A stretch of DNA of 64,000 nucleotides from Pseudomonadales bacterium. GTDB taxonomy: Bacteria > Pseudomonadota > Gammaproteobacteria > Pseudomonadales > Halieaceae. Positions 16,671 to 25,401 of this stretch are shown here, in pieces. The translations under genes and the position numbers were made by a program. Below the pieces are notes generated by a model. That model had not been told where the DNA came from, did not search any database, and was given only the letters and a program-made list of their open reading frames with translations. The stretch covers positions 62,001-126,000 of the forward strand of contig JACKNV010000008.1 of the NCBI GenBank assembly GCA_024234735.1, given 5' to 3'. Position 1 is the stretch's first letter. Every line of letters starts with the position of its first letter.

Positions 16671-19178
16671 ATGCCAGGCCTGCCGTCCTTACCTGTTCGT
16701 CGTTGTTTGCCGAGCCTGTTGGCGCTGGGCCTTTGCTGGCCGGGGCACCCGGTCTTTGCCCAGGGCCTGGAGGAGGTCGTCGTCACCGCCCAGAAACGCG
16801 AGGAGGGCCTGCAGGATGTGCCCATCGCGGTGGAGGCATTCAGTTCCCAGCAGATCACCAACCTGTCTGCCCAGGACATCGGTGACCTCGGTACCTTTAC
16901 CCCCAACGTCACCATCTCCAAGGCTGCCAACCAGCCCAACTACGCCATTCGCGGCATCGGCACCGATGACTTCGGTATCGGCGCCGATCCGGCGGTGGGC
17001 GTCTACCAGGACGGTGTTTACATAGGCCGTTCGGGGGGCTCCAAGGTGGCCTTCAACGATCTCGCCCGGGTGGAGATACTCAACGGTCCCCAGGGCACCC
17101 TGTTCGGGCGCAATGCCGCTGCCGGCGCGATCCAGTATGTCTCCAACAAGCCGGAGGAGGAGTTGTACGGCTGGGCGCGGGCCACGGTCGGCGACTACAA
17201 CCGCTACCAGCTGGATGGCGTCGCCAATATCCCCCTTGCGGAGAACCTGTACTGGCGCACCGGGCTGCTGTGGAACAAGCGCGATGGCTGGGTGGACAAT
17301 GTCTATAACGGCGAGGACCTGGCGCGGGAGGGCAATGCATCCGTGGTGACCCAGCTGCGCTGGCTGCCCAGCGATCGCCTGGATACCAACCTGCGCCTGG
17401 AGTTCGACCAGACCGACCAGGATTCCCGGGTGCGCTCCAGCGCCGTGTGGGGGCCGCGCGATAACGGCGCCGGCTTCAACAAGGTGGCCAGTGATTCCAG
17501 CCTGTCGGAGAAGCGCAACCTGTTCGGGGCGGCCTACCACCTCACCTACGATATGGACTGGGCAACCCTGACCTCGATCAGCGCCTACCGCTATTTCAAG
17601 CTGCACAACCCGGAGGAGAAAGATGGTTCGGCGGAGCTGTACTATTACTTCAACGACCTCAACCGGGAAAAGAACGATCAGATAAGCCAGGAGTTCCGGC
17701 TCGATGGGGAGTACGCCTCCAGCTGGCGCTGGACCACCGGCGTCAATTTCACCTACGAGCACGCGCGCCAGACCAGTGGCATACACCTCAACCCGCAGAC
17801 CCTGGACATGCTGATTGCGGAAGCCGAGGTGGGTGTGCCCTACGATACCCTGCCGCCGGGAACCTATATCGACCTGGCCTTCACCCAGTTTCCCGACCCC
17901 TTCGACGAGCGCACCGTCAGCAGCGGCGCGCAGGCCCTGGCGGACGATGTCCAGTACCGGGAACAGACCCGCATCAACGCCAAGTACAAGTCCTACGCCG
18001 TCTTCGCCGACGTGACCTGGGATATCACGGACGCCTGGTCGCTGACCGGCGGCCTGCGTTACACCTACGACGACAAGAATTTCGGGCGCTACGTCCAGTT
18101 CAACGACTATGTGATCGCCTTTGCGTTCACCACCGAAACCCGCCTGGATGGCAACGGCAATTACGATCCGGACGGCGAACTGGGTTTTCTGCAGCAGAAC
18201 AAGCACTGGTCCAAGCTCACCCCCCGGGTGGTGCTGGAGTGGCAGGCCATGGATGAGGTCATGTTGTACGCCTCCTATACCGAGGGCTACAAGGCCGGCG
18301 GCTTCAATAGCGCGGCCGACGATATCCTGGCGGGGCCTTTCGATCCGGAGGAGGTGACCAATTACGAGCTGGGCATGAAATCCAGCTGGCTCGACAATAC
18401 CCTGCGGGTCAACACCGCGCTGTTCAGCTATACCTACGACAACCTGCAATCCCTGGAATTCATCGACGCGGCCTGCCTGCCCAACTCCACTGTGGGCACC
18501 TACCTGTTCGAGACCTCGGATGTCGAGGGCGACGGATTCGAGTTGAACGTGAACTGGCTGGCGCTGCCCTCGCTGGAGTTGTACTTCAATACCGGATACC
18601 TGGACGCCAAGTACACCGAGCGGCAAAGGCGGGAAGTGATCGATGGCCAGTGTGTGGTGCGTGACGAGTCGGGGGAAAGCTTCTCCAAATCGCCGGACCT
18701 CAACTTCACTGTGGGAGCCAACTACAGCTACGATTTCGACAATGGTGGCGAGGTGGTGCTGGCGGTGGCCTACAACTATACCGAGGGACTGCCGCAGGAC
18801 AGCTGCTACTACGTGGTGAACAACAAGGCCGAGGGCGAGCCCAACGATGTCTACGGGCTGACCAAGGTGGATGGCCAGCTGATTATCAGCGATCCCTCCG
18901 CCACCGGCGATCTCACCGAACCGCCCTTCAAGAATTGCCCCGACACCGATGACCAGGAACAGCTCAATGCCAGGCTGGCCTATAACAGCCCCGAGCGCGA
19001 CTGGACGGTGGCGGCTTTCGTTACCAACGCCACCAACTGGACACCGAAGGTATTGGCCGGAGAACCTGGTGGTCTGGGCAGTCAGCTGGCTTCGGCCTTC
19101 TCCGACGGCTCGCCCTCCTACCCGCGCACCGACGAGCCGCGCATGTACGGGGTGGAGTTCCGCTACAACTTCCAGTAG
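16671..19178 (+). CDS. TonB-dependent outer membrane receptor
   Basis: The 835-residue protein imports a ligand through the outer membrane using TonB energy. It has a signal peptide (cleavage near VFA-QG) and the TonB-box/plug start LEEVVVTAQKREEGLQDVPI. The plug segments IRGIGTDDFGIGADPAVGVY and VEILNGPQGTLFGRNAAAGA are highly conserved. A long beta-barrel ends in EFRYNFQ. This plug sequence is typical of the large receptor group that expanded in marine and sphingomonad-type bacteria. The ATG at 16671 follows CGGGGGA; an upstream extension to 16587 lacks a signal peptide. The adjacent thiolase locus hints at a hydrophobic organic ligand rather than iron, but this is inference. Confidence 0.92.
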   Translation: MPGLPSLPVRRCLPSLLALGLCWPGHPVFAQGLEEVVVTAQKREEGLQDVPIAVEAFSSQQITNLSAQDIGDLGTFTPNVTISKAANQPNYAIRGIGTDDFGIGADPAVGVYQDGVYIGRSGGSKVAFNDLARVEILNGPQGTLFGRNAAAGAIQYVSNKPEEELYGWARATVGDYNRYQLDGVANIPLAENLYWRTGLLWNKRDGWVDNVYNGEDLAREGNASVVTQLRWLPSDRLDTNLRLEFDQTDQDSRVRSSAVWGPRDNGAGFNKVASDSSLSEKRNLFGAAYHLTYDMDWATLTSISAYRYFKLHNPEEKDGSAELYYYFNDLNREKNDQISQEFRLDGEYASSWRWTTGVNFTYEHARQTSGIHLNPQTLDMLIAEAEVGVPYDTLPPGTYIDLAFTQFPDPFDERTVSSGAQALADDVQYREQTRINAKYKSYAVFADVTWDITDAWSLTGGLRYTYDDKNFGRYVQFNDYVIAFAFTTETRLDGNGNYDPDGELGFLQQNKHWSKLTPRVVLEWQAMDEVMLYASYTEGYKAGGFNSAADDILAGPFDPEEVTNYELGMKSSWLDNTLRVNTALFSYTYDNLQSLEFIDAACLPNSTVGTYLFETSDVEGDGFELNVNWLALPSLELYFNTGYLDAKYTERQRREVIDGQCVVRDESGESFSKSPDLNFTVGANYSYDFDNGGEVVLAVAYNYTEGLPQDSCYYVVNNKAEGEPNDVYGLTKVDGQLIISDPSATGDLTEPPFKNCPDTDDQEQLNARLAYNSPERDWTVAAFVTNATNWTPKVLAGEPGGLGSQLASAFSDGSPSYPRTDEPRMYGVEFRYNFQ

Positions 19179-19194
19179 CGACCTGGCCTTGCCG

Positions 19195-19821
19195 CTAGCC
19201 GCCCGGCAGGGCTGCGGCGGACGCCGTGTCGGCGGCATCCGCGGCGCCGATGACGGCGGCGATCTGCTCGCTGAGCTGGTAAAACAGCGCACTGTAGGCG
19301 GGCGCCAGCTCCGCTGGCTGTATCGGCCCGGGTGGCAGGGGGTGCTGCAGCCGGGTGATGTCGCGGGTGACGCTGCGGCCGGTGGCCGCGTGCTTCACCA
19401 CCCAGTCGGTCACCAGCACCGCCTGGTTTGCGCGGGTATCCAGCTCCAGCACCACCACCTCGACCGTGTAATCGGGCATGTCGTCCAGTTGCCAGGGGAA
19501 CAGCCGCAGGTTGTCGGTTTGCAGCAGGCGCGCCAGGTTGATGGCGAGCACCCGCTTGATGCCCTCGTCCAGGGGTTCGGCCCAGCGCTGCAGCTCGGTA
19601 ATGATCAACTGGTTGCCACCACCGCTGTAGACGATGCCGCTGCGCCGGAGGTAATCCGGTATTTTGATCGGGCCCACTCCCAGAGACGGTTGTTGTCGTG
19701 CGGTGGTGGGGTCGGCGTGGGGCATCAGCCGGTAGTACTGGTTGGGCGGGCTGCTGCCGCAGGCCGCCAGGCACAGCAGCATGCCGAGCCCGGCCAGTGG
19801 GCCGATCCGCAAAAATCTCAT
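19195..19821 (-). CDS. ABC-type transport auxiliary lipoprotein (PqiC-like)
   Basis: The 208-residue protein has a lipoprotein signal ending in LCLAACGSS (lipidated Cys near 21). The mature body contains QYYRLMP, LGVGPIKIPDYLRRSGIVYSG and ELQRWAEPLDEGIKRVLAINLARLL, the pattern of the PqiC/YmbA auxiliary lipoproteins. These work with MCE-domain ABC systems moving lipids between the inner and outer membranes. It is the last of four genes, coupled by ATGA to the MlaD-like gene. The C-terminal 20 residues are low-complexity Ala/Asp. It stands convergent to the TonB receptor with 16 bases between the stops. Confidence 0.82.
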   Translation of the reverse strand: MRFLRIGPLAGLGMLLCLAACGSSPPNQYYRLMPHADPTTARQQPSLGVGPIKIPDYLRRSGIVYSGGGNQLIITELQRWAEPLDEGIKRVLAINLARLLQTDNLRLFPWQLDDMPDYTVEVVVLELDTRANQAVLVTDWVVKHAATGRSVTRDITRLQHPLPPGPIQPAELAPAYSALFYQLSEQIAAVIGAADAADTASAAALPGG

Positions 19822-20786
19822 GGCGTCTCCTCGCTCTTGCCGCGCAACAGTGATTCGGGCTGTTCCTGCAGGGTGTTGGCCAGCGCCTGAATCGCCCGGC
19901 TGGCACGGGTCACCTCCTGCAATACCTGGTTGAGCTGGTAGGTGGTGGGCGAATTCGGCGCCACCAGGCCGTCGACATTGCGCATGGTGCTCTCGAAAGC
20001 GGCTATCGCCTGGTCCAGCACCTTGAGGTTCTTTTCCACCAGGGCCGATACGCGGGGCAGTTCCCGGCTGGCACTGTCCAGGGTCTCGGTGGCACCGTCC
20101 AGGGCCGCGTTCAGCCTGGGACCCGAGCTGGCTACCTGACTCTGCAGCTGCCTGCTGAGGGCTGTCACTTCCCCCAGGCTCGCCTGCAATTGCGCCGGCA
20201 GGTTCTGGAAGTCCGCGCTGGTCACGAAGGTATTGAGCGAGGCGACGATACCTTGCACCTCCTCGGCGAGCTTGCCCAGGTCCATTTCCTCCAGCTTGCT
20301 GGTCAACACCTCCAGGTCGGTGGGGATGGTGGGAATCTGCACATACTTGGATTGCACCTGGGCCAGCACGGGTTTGGTATCGGGGTGGAAATCCAGCTGG
20401 ATATAGAGAAGCCCGGTGAGCAGGCTCTGGGTGCGCAGCTGGGCGCGCATGCCCCGCTCGATCAACTGGTCGGTAATGTGCTCGGGATTGCTGCCCAGGC
20501 GGCGGATGTTCTTCTCGCTGATTTCGGCCTCCACCAGCATGATGAGGCCGATGGCGTCGGTGTCGAGCATCAGCTCGATATTGGTCACCTGGCCGATCTG
20601 CACGCCGCGCAATGCCACCGGCGCGCCGATGGACAGCCCCTTCACCGAGCCGTTGAAGACCATCACCACCGTTTCCCGTTTTTCACCGAAGCCCGTGCCC
20701 AGGGCGAAGATGATCATGGTCACCGCGATCAGGATCGCGCCGGATACGAAGGTGCCGATGGCGACGTTGTGCGCCTTTTCACTCAT
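19818..20786 (-). CDS. MlaD-family MCE-domain lipid-binding protein
   Basis: The 322-residue protein is anchored by one N-terminal helix (residues 8-30). A single MCE domain (VVMVFNGSVKGLSIGAPVALRGVQIGQV and onward, residues 39-140) is followed by a long helical tail of about 170 residues. Periplasmic MCE proteins form hexameric tubes or rings through which phospholipids pass. The long helical tail differs from short MlaD (about 180 residues) and is closer to the single-MCE, extended-needle type. It lies between the ATPase and lipoprotein genes with ATGA overlaps on both sides. Confidence 0.88.
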   Translation of the reverse strand: MSEKAHNVAIGTFVSGAILIAVTMIIFALGTGFGEKRETVVMVFNGSVKGLSIGAPVALRGVQIGQVTNIELMLDTDAIGLIMLVEAEISEKNIRRLGSNPEHITDQLIERGMRAQLRTQSLLTGLLYIQLDFHPDTKPVLAQVQSKYVQIPTIPTDLEVLTSKLEEMDLGKLAEEVQGIVASLNTFVTSADFQNLPAQLQASLGEVTALSRQLQSQVASSGPRLNAALDGATETLDSASRELPRVSALVEKNLKVLDQAIAAFESTMRNVDGLVAPNSPTTYQLNQVLQEVTRASRAIQALANTLQEQPESLLRGKSEETP

Positions 20787-21574
20787 TGCCTGTCCTCTGT
20801 GGCGACCGCGTCGCCGCTGGCGCTGCGGGTTAGAAACTGCCTCACCACGGTGTGCGTGCTGTGCTCGCGCAACTGTCGCGGATCACCGTAGTCGATCATA
20901 GTGTGTGTTTCCGCGTCGAGAAACACCGAGTTGGTGGCGATCGCGAAAATACTGGGCAGTTCATGGGTCACCATGACCACGGTGGCCCCCGTCGATTCCT
21001 GCAGTTGCACGATCAGGTCGTCCAAGAGCCGCGAACTGATGGGGTCCAGGCCCGCGGATGGCTCGTCGAAGAACAGGATTTCCGGCTCCAGCGCGATCGC
21101 CCGGGCCAGCGCCGCGCGCTTGCGCATGCCGCCGCTGATTTCCGAGGGGTAGTAGGCCTGGAACCCCCCCAGGCCGACCAGGGCCAGCTTGTAGGCCACG
21201 ATGTCGTCTATCTCTTCCTCGCGGTAGGAGGTGTACAGCTGCAGGGGCAGGGCCACATTCTCGCCCAGGGTCATGGCGCTGAACAGCCCGCCGGACTGGT
21301 AGGTTATCCCCCAGCACCGGCGCATGGCTTCCTGTTCACTGGGCTGGGCCCTGACGAAGCTCTCCCCGTTGTACAGAATGTCTCCGGCGGCGGGCGGAAT
21401 CAGGCCCAGCATGTGCTTGAGCAGGGTGCTTTTGCCGCAACCGCTGCCTCCCATGATGACAAAGATATCGCCGCGCCTGACATCGAAGCTGAGGTCGTGC
21501 TGGATGACCCGGGCCCCGTAGGCCATGGTGAGCCCGCGCACGCTGATATGGGCACTGTCCTCGCGCTCGGTCAT
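20783..21574 (-). CDS. MCE-system ABC transporter ATPase (MlaF-like)
   Basis: The 263-residue protein contains Walker A GGSGCGKST (residues 42-50), the signature ISGGMRKRAALARA (from 146), Walker B ILFFDEPSAGLD and a switch His in VMVTHELPS. The YQSGGLFSAMTLGENVALPL Q-loop region is typical of the MlaF branch. It powers the lipid-transport permease encoded immediately upstream. Its start overlaps the permease stop by one base (TGATG), and its stop overlaps the MCE gene by ATGA. Confidence 0.92.
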   Translation of the reverse strand: MTEREDSAHISVRGLTMAYGARVIQHDLSFDVRRGDIFVIMGGSGCGKSTLLKHMLGLIPPAAGDILYNGESFVRAQPSEQEAMRRCWGITYQSGGLFSAMTLGENVALPLQLYTSYREEEIDDIVAYKLALVGLGGFQAYYPSEISGGMRKRAALARAIALEPEILFFDEPSAGLDPISSRLLDDLIVQLQESTGATVVMVTHELPSIFAIATNSVFLDAETHTMIDYGDPRQLREHSTHTVVRQFLTRSASGDAVATEDRQ

Positions 21575-22704
21575 CAGAACTTGATCTGCTGGAAGATGAT
21601 ATTGATCGCGGCGTCGGCGATGATCAGGTAGACGATGGCGGTCACCACCGCCTCGGTGGCGGCCTGGCCCACCGCCGCCGAGCTGCGGCCGGAGTTGATC
21701 CCGGCGCGGCAGCCGGCCACGGCGATCAGGATGGCGAATACCACGCTTTTGATCAGGCCCACCGACAGGTGACTGATTTTAATCGATAGCTCACTCTGGC
21801 TGATGTACTGCAGGGGGGTAATGCCCATGCCGCCGGCGACCAGGCCGCCGCCGATGATGCCCAGCAGGTCGGCGTACAGGGTGAGCAGGGGCATGGTCAC
21901 GATCAGTGCCAGGATACGCGGTAGCACCAGGAACTCCATCGGGGAGATACCCATGGTGGTGATTGCGTCAATTTCTTCATTGGTCTGCATGGTCCCCAGT
22001 TGCGCGGCGTAGGCCGCCCCGGTGCGGCCGGCCATGACCACTGCGGTCATCAGCACGCCCATTTCCCGCAGCATCCCTATGGTGACCAGGTTGGCCACGA
22101 ACAAACCGGCGCCGAACTGTTGCAGCTGGACCGCGCCCAGGTACGCCAGGATCATGCCCACCAGCACGCTGGTCAGGCTGATGATGGCAAAGGCGTCCGG
22201 GCCGGCCTGGTAGCAGAAGTGACGAAAATCCACGAAACGGGTGTTGGAGCGGCCGGTCACCAGGCGCGCCAGGGCCAGCGACAGCTCGCCGATGAAGGCC
22301 AGCGATTCGCCGACCCGGTCGCGTGCCAGGGCGAGCCAGCGCAGCGGATTGAGGTGCGTGGTCAGCGGCGCGGGTGTCTCCCGCGGCGGCTGGTGGGTAT
22401 CCACGGCGGTCGCCAGTGCCAGCAGTTTGGTGGCGCCCTCGGGCAGCGCGCGGGCGGAAAACGCCAGTTGCTCCTGCCGGCAGTAGGCGTGACACTGCAG
22501 CAGGAAGGCCATCAGGGTGGAATCCCAGCGCCCCAGTGCGGTGCCGTCGACGACCAGCTCGCCGCTGCTGCGACCCTCCAGGGCCGCGGCCAGCTTGCCC
22601 ATATCGGCGGCCGCGCAGCCCTGCACCCAGTCCCCGGACAGCTGCAGCACCGCCTGCTGGTCGCTGTGGTCTACAAGATTGAAGCCGGCGGGTGTATTGG
22701 TCAT
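21574..22704 (-). CDS. MCE-system permease MlaE with N-terminal STAS domain
   Basis: The 376-residue protein joins a STAS-like domain (about residues 1-105, with VVDGTALGRWDSTLMAFLLQ as the conserved loop) to a MlaE permease (residues 130-376). The permease carries the family core MAGRTGAAYAAQLGTMQTNEEIDAI and GISPMEFLVLPRI. In E. coli the STAS protein MlaB is separate; here the two functions are fused in one chain. The start MTNTPAGF at 22704 is preferred; a frame extension to 22764 would cover the candidate promoter. It is the first gene of the four-gene operon. Confidence 0.88.
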   Translation of the reverse strand: MTNTPAGFNLVDHSDQQAVLQLSGDWVQGCAAADMGKLAAALEGRSSGELVVDGTALGRWDSTLMAFLLQCHAYCRQEQLAFSARALPEGATKLLALATAVDTHQPPRETPAPLTTHLNPLRWLALARDRVGESLAFIGELSLALARLVTGRSNTRFVDFRHFCYQAGPDAFAIISLTSVLVGMILAYLGAVQLQQFGAGLFVANLVTIGMLREMGVLMTAVVMAGRTGAAYAAQLGTMQTNEEIDAITTMGISPMEFLVLPRILALIVTMPLLTLYADLLGIIGGGLVAGGMGITPLQYISQSELSIKISHLSVGLIKSVVFAILIAVAGCRAGINSGRSSAAVGQAATEAVVTAIVYLIIADAAINIIFQQIKF

Positions 22705-22734
22705 GGGCCGTGACGGTTTGACTGTGGTGCCTCG

Positions 22735-22764
22735 AGTGTATCGGCTTCGCGGGCGATACGCCAA
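22735..22764 (-). promoter_or_regulatory. Candidate promoter for the MCE operon
   Basis: On the minus strand, TTGGCG (22764-22759) and TACACT (22740-22735) are 18 bp apart, and the -10 ends 30 bases before the permease ATG. Each box matches consensus at about four of six positions, so this is tentative. Confidence 0.35.
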
Positions 22765-22767
22765 GGC

Positions 22768-23277
22768 CTACTGATAGGGCCGGGGCGACAGCATCGGGGT
22801 GATGCTGGCGCGCGCCTTCTGGTAGATATCGGCGACCGGCGTCTGGTTGCCGACCTCCCGGCGCCGGGAAATCATGGTAACGGGAAACAGGTACTCGTCG
22901 CTCTGCCGGTAGCGCAGGGCGCGGCTGCGGCCCACCTGGTCCTCGTAGACTACCCATTGCATGTCCAGGTCGGCGGCCAGCAGGTCGCCCAGGATGATGC
23001 CCATGGCCTGCAAGGCCCCGGTCTGGTCGGGGCGGACCACGCGGCGATCCAGCAATAGCTGGAGAATTTCCAGGTCGTTGGCCGGGTCGCCGTTGAAGCC
23101 GCGTCCCAGTTCCAGGGAGGCGAGGTCGCCGATCAGTTGGCGCTGCCCGGCCATGTACTGGCGGTCCACATAGGACAGATCGGATATCCTCGCGTCGTCG
23201 GCGGCAGTCGCCGGCAGGCCCGGCACCAGGATCAGCAGGGCCAGTAGCGGCGCGGTGCAAAAACGTAGTGTGTTCAT
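22768..23277 (-). CDS. Secreted DUF3806-domain protein
   Basis: The 169-residue protein begins with a signal peptide (cleavage near ATA-ADD). The body holds LSYVDRQYMAGQRQLIGDLA, LLLDRRVVRPDQTGALQAMGIILGDLL and SDEYLFPVTMISRRREVG, which I match to the DUF3806 family. The family has no assigned function; it is probably periplasmic here. The ATG at 23277 (MNTLRF) is preferred over the one at 23286 because GGGAG lies ten bases upstream of the former and overlaps the latter. It diverges from dapA and ends three bases before the MCE promoter region. Confidence 0.6.
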   Translation of the reverse strand: MNTLRFCTAPLLALLILVPGLPATAADDARISDLSYVDRQYMAGQRQLIGDLASLELGRGFNGDPANDLEILQLLLDRRVVRPDQTGALQAMGIILGDLLAADLDMQWVVYEDQVGRSRALRYRQSDEYLFPVTMISRRREVGNQTPVADIYQKARASITPMLSPRPYQ

Positions 23278-23344
23278 GGTTGTCATACTCCCGCGATAGC
23301 CCGCCATGGCGGGCGGTAAGCCCTGTTATTTTAGCCCAAGTCGG

Positions 23345-23372
23345 TTGTCTTACGGCCGTTGTCATGGATAAT
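23345..23372 (+). promoter_or_regulatory. Sigma-70 promoter for dapA-bamC
   Basis: TTGTCT (23345-23350) and GATAAT (23367-23372) are separated by 16 bp. The -10 box differs from consensus at one position. The transcript would start about 58 bases before the dapA ATG. Confidence 0.5.
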
Positions 23373-23437
23373 GGCGGACTTCCCCGGGCCCGCTGAGATG
23401 CCGGCCTCCCGACCCGCGACTGATTCGGAGAACGTAA

Positions 23438-24310
23438 ATGATTACCGGCAGCATTGTCGCCCTGGTCACGCCCATGCACGCCGACGGCGGTGTCGACTGG
23501 GATAGCCTCGAGCGCCTGCTGGACCTGCACCTGGAGGCTGGCACCAGCGCCATTGGCGCGGTGGGCACCACCGGCGAAAGCGCCACGTTGAGCGTGGACG
23601 AACACTGCGAGGTCATCCGCCGTTGTGTGCAGCACATGGCCGGGCGCCTGCCGGTGGTCGCCGGGACCGGCTCCAACTCCACCCGCGAGGCCATCGAGCT
23701 CACCCGGGCAGCGGCCGAGGCGGGGGCCGATGCCGCGTTGCTGGTCACCCCCTACTATAATCGCCCGACCCAGGAGGGCCTGTTCAAACACTTCGAGGCG
23801 CTGGCCGAGGCCGTCGACATTCCCCAGATACTGTACAACGTGCCGGGGCGCACCTGCGTGGACATGAGCAATGAAACCGTCGCCCGGCTGGCGGCGCTGG
23901 AGCGGATTGTCGGTATCAAGGACGCCACCGGCGACCTGCAGCGAGGGCGCGAACTGATCGCCCTGTGTGGCGACCGGATCGCCGTATACTCCGGCGACGA
24001 TCCCACCGCCATGGAACTCATGCTGGCGGGCGGGCAGGGTAATATCTCGGTGACGGCCAACGTGGCGCCGGCGCTGATGGCACAGCTGTGCCGCCTGGCC
24101 ATGGCCGGGGAGCGGGCCGCGGCCACCGAGATCAACGACCGCCTGGCGCCCCTCAACGCCGCGCTGTTCCTGGAGGCCAATCCCATTCCGGTGAAATGGG
24201 CGCTGTACCGGCGCGGCCTCATAGAGGAGGGCATCCGCCTGCCCCTGACCGAACTGGACGCCCGTTACCGCGGCGAGGTGCTGGCGGCCATGGAGGCGGC
24301 GGGCATCTGA
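23438..24310 (+). CDS. dapA: 4-hydroxy-tetrahydrodipicolinate synthase
   Basis: DapA condenses pyruvate with aspartate semialdehyde, the first committed step to lysine and diaminopimelate. The 290-residue TIM-barrel protein has GTTGESATL in the active site, the catalytic Tyr in VTPYYNRPTQEGLFKHF, and the Schiff-base Lys in IVGIKDATGDL. The length is normal. The ATG at 23438 has a CGGAG site 10 bases upstream. bamC starts on its last base (TGATG). The other succinylase genes dapC, dapD and dapE lie 7-12 kb away on the other strand. Confidence 0.96.
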   Translation: MITGSIVALVTPMHADGGVDWDSLERLLDLHLEAGTSAIGAVGTTGESATLSVDEHCEVIRRCVQHMAGRLPVVAGTGSNSTREAIELTRAAAEAGADAALLVTPYYNRPTQEGLFKHFEALAEAVDIPQILYNVPGRTCVDMSNETVARLAALERIVGIKDATGDLQRGRELIALCGDRIAVYSGDDPTAMELMLAGGQGNISVTANVAPALMAQLCRLAMAGERAAATEINDRLAPLNAALFLEANPIPVKWALYRRGLIEEGIRLPLTELDARYRGEVLAAMEAAGI

Positions 24311-25380
24311 TGGCGGCTACCCGGGCAGTCATGGGGGCGGTGGCGCTGGGCGTGCTGGCGTCACTGTGCTCGGGCTGTGGCTACCTGTTTGGCGACAAGG
24401 GCGTGTTTCGCGACAGGTCCGAGGACTACAAGAAAGCCCACGAGGTGGCGGTGCTCGAGGTGCCGGAGGGCGTCGATAGCGCGTCGCTGGGGGAAATCTA
24501 TCCCATTCCGCCGATTACCGACGATATTTTGCTGGCGGGTGAATTCGAGGTGCCGCGCCCGGCTCCGCTGGTCGCCGGCGCCGTGGATGAGCAGGTGCGC
24601 ATCCAGAAACTCGGGGACGAGAGCTGGGCGCTGGTCAACACCGCACCAGGCCAGGTCTGGCCGCAGGTGCGCAGCTTCCTCGCCGCTTCGGAGATACCTG
24701 TCAACCGCGTCGACGCCCGCGCCGGGCTGATCGAGACGTCCTGGGTTTCCCTGCAGGGGCAGGCCATGGCCAGCCGTTTTCGCTTTCGCATAGACCAGGG
24801 TGTCCAGCGCGGCACCAGCGAGCTGCACGTGCTGCAAATGAATCAGGCCGGCGATGTCGACAGCTGGCCGCTGCAGTCCAACGACCTGGCGCTGGAAAGC
24901 GAGATGCTGCGGTCGGTCGCCCAGTTCATTGCCAACAGTGCCGATTCCACACCGGTATCCATGGTCGCCGACCAGGCCATCAGCGCAGCGGGCAAGATCT
25001 CCATGCAGGAGGGCCCCGGCGGCGATATCTATATACGCCTTGGCCTGCCCTACGATCGCGCCTGGGCGTCAGTGGGGCGCGCGGTGGAAGAGTCCAGTTT
25101 CGAGATTACCGACCGCGACCGCAGCGCGGGCAAGTACTATGTGCGTTTCCTCGGCCCCCAGACCGAGGAGGACGATGGCTGGTTCGACTGGCTGCTGGAC
25201 AGCGACAGCGACGACCCGCTGGCCGGGATGCTGTTCATCGTGTCGGTGGAGTCGCTGGATGACAAGGATGTCGCCATCAGGATAAGCCCCCAGCCGGCCG
25301 AGGCCGGGGACGAGCCGCCGCAGATCGAGCAGCGCGACGAACAGGCGCTGCTGGCGTTGATCAAGGGCAATATCGACTAG
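24310..25380 (+). CDS. bamC: Outer membrane assembly lipoprotein BamC
   Basis: BamC is an accessory lipoprotein of the BAM complex that inserts beta-barrel proteins into the outer membrane. The 356-residue protein has a lipoprotein signal (SLCSGCGYLFGD), with Cys instead of the usual Leu at the -3 position. It then has the BamD-binding start GVFRDRSEDYKKA and two helix-grip domains (about 95-210 and 225-345). Its position directly after dapA, overlapping by one base, is the usual one for bamC in gammaproteobacteria. The lipidated Cys is probably residue 23. Confidence 0.85.
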   Translation: MAATRAVMGAVALGVLASLCSGCGYLFGDKGVFRDRSEDYKKAHEVAVLEVPEGVDSASLGEIYPIPPITDDILLAGEFEVPRPAPLVAGAVDEQVRIQKLGDESWALVNTAPGQVWPQVRSFLAASEIPVNRVDARAGLIETSWVSLQGQAMASRFRFRIDQGVQRGTSELHVLQMNQAGDVDSWPLQSNDLALESEMLRSVAQFIANSADSTPVSMVADQAISAAGKISMQEGPGGDIYIRLGLPYDRAWASVGRAVEESSFEITDRDRSAGKYYVRFLGPQTEEDDGWFDWLLDSDSDDPLAGMLFIVSVESLDDKDVAIRISPQPAEAGDEPPQIEQRDEQALLALIKGNID

Positions 25381-25401
25381 GCTGACGGGACGGTCGCTGT
25401 C

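Noticed and set aside
16689..19292. Long minus-strand frame opposite the TonB receptor
   Set aside because: Complement of a clear receptor gene; no domain or ribosome-binding site.
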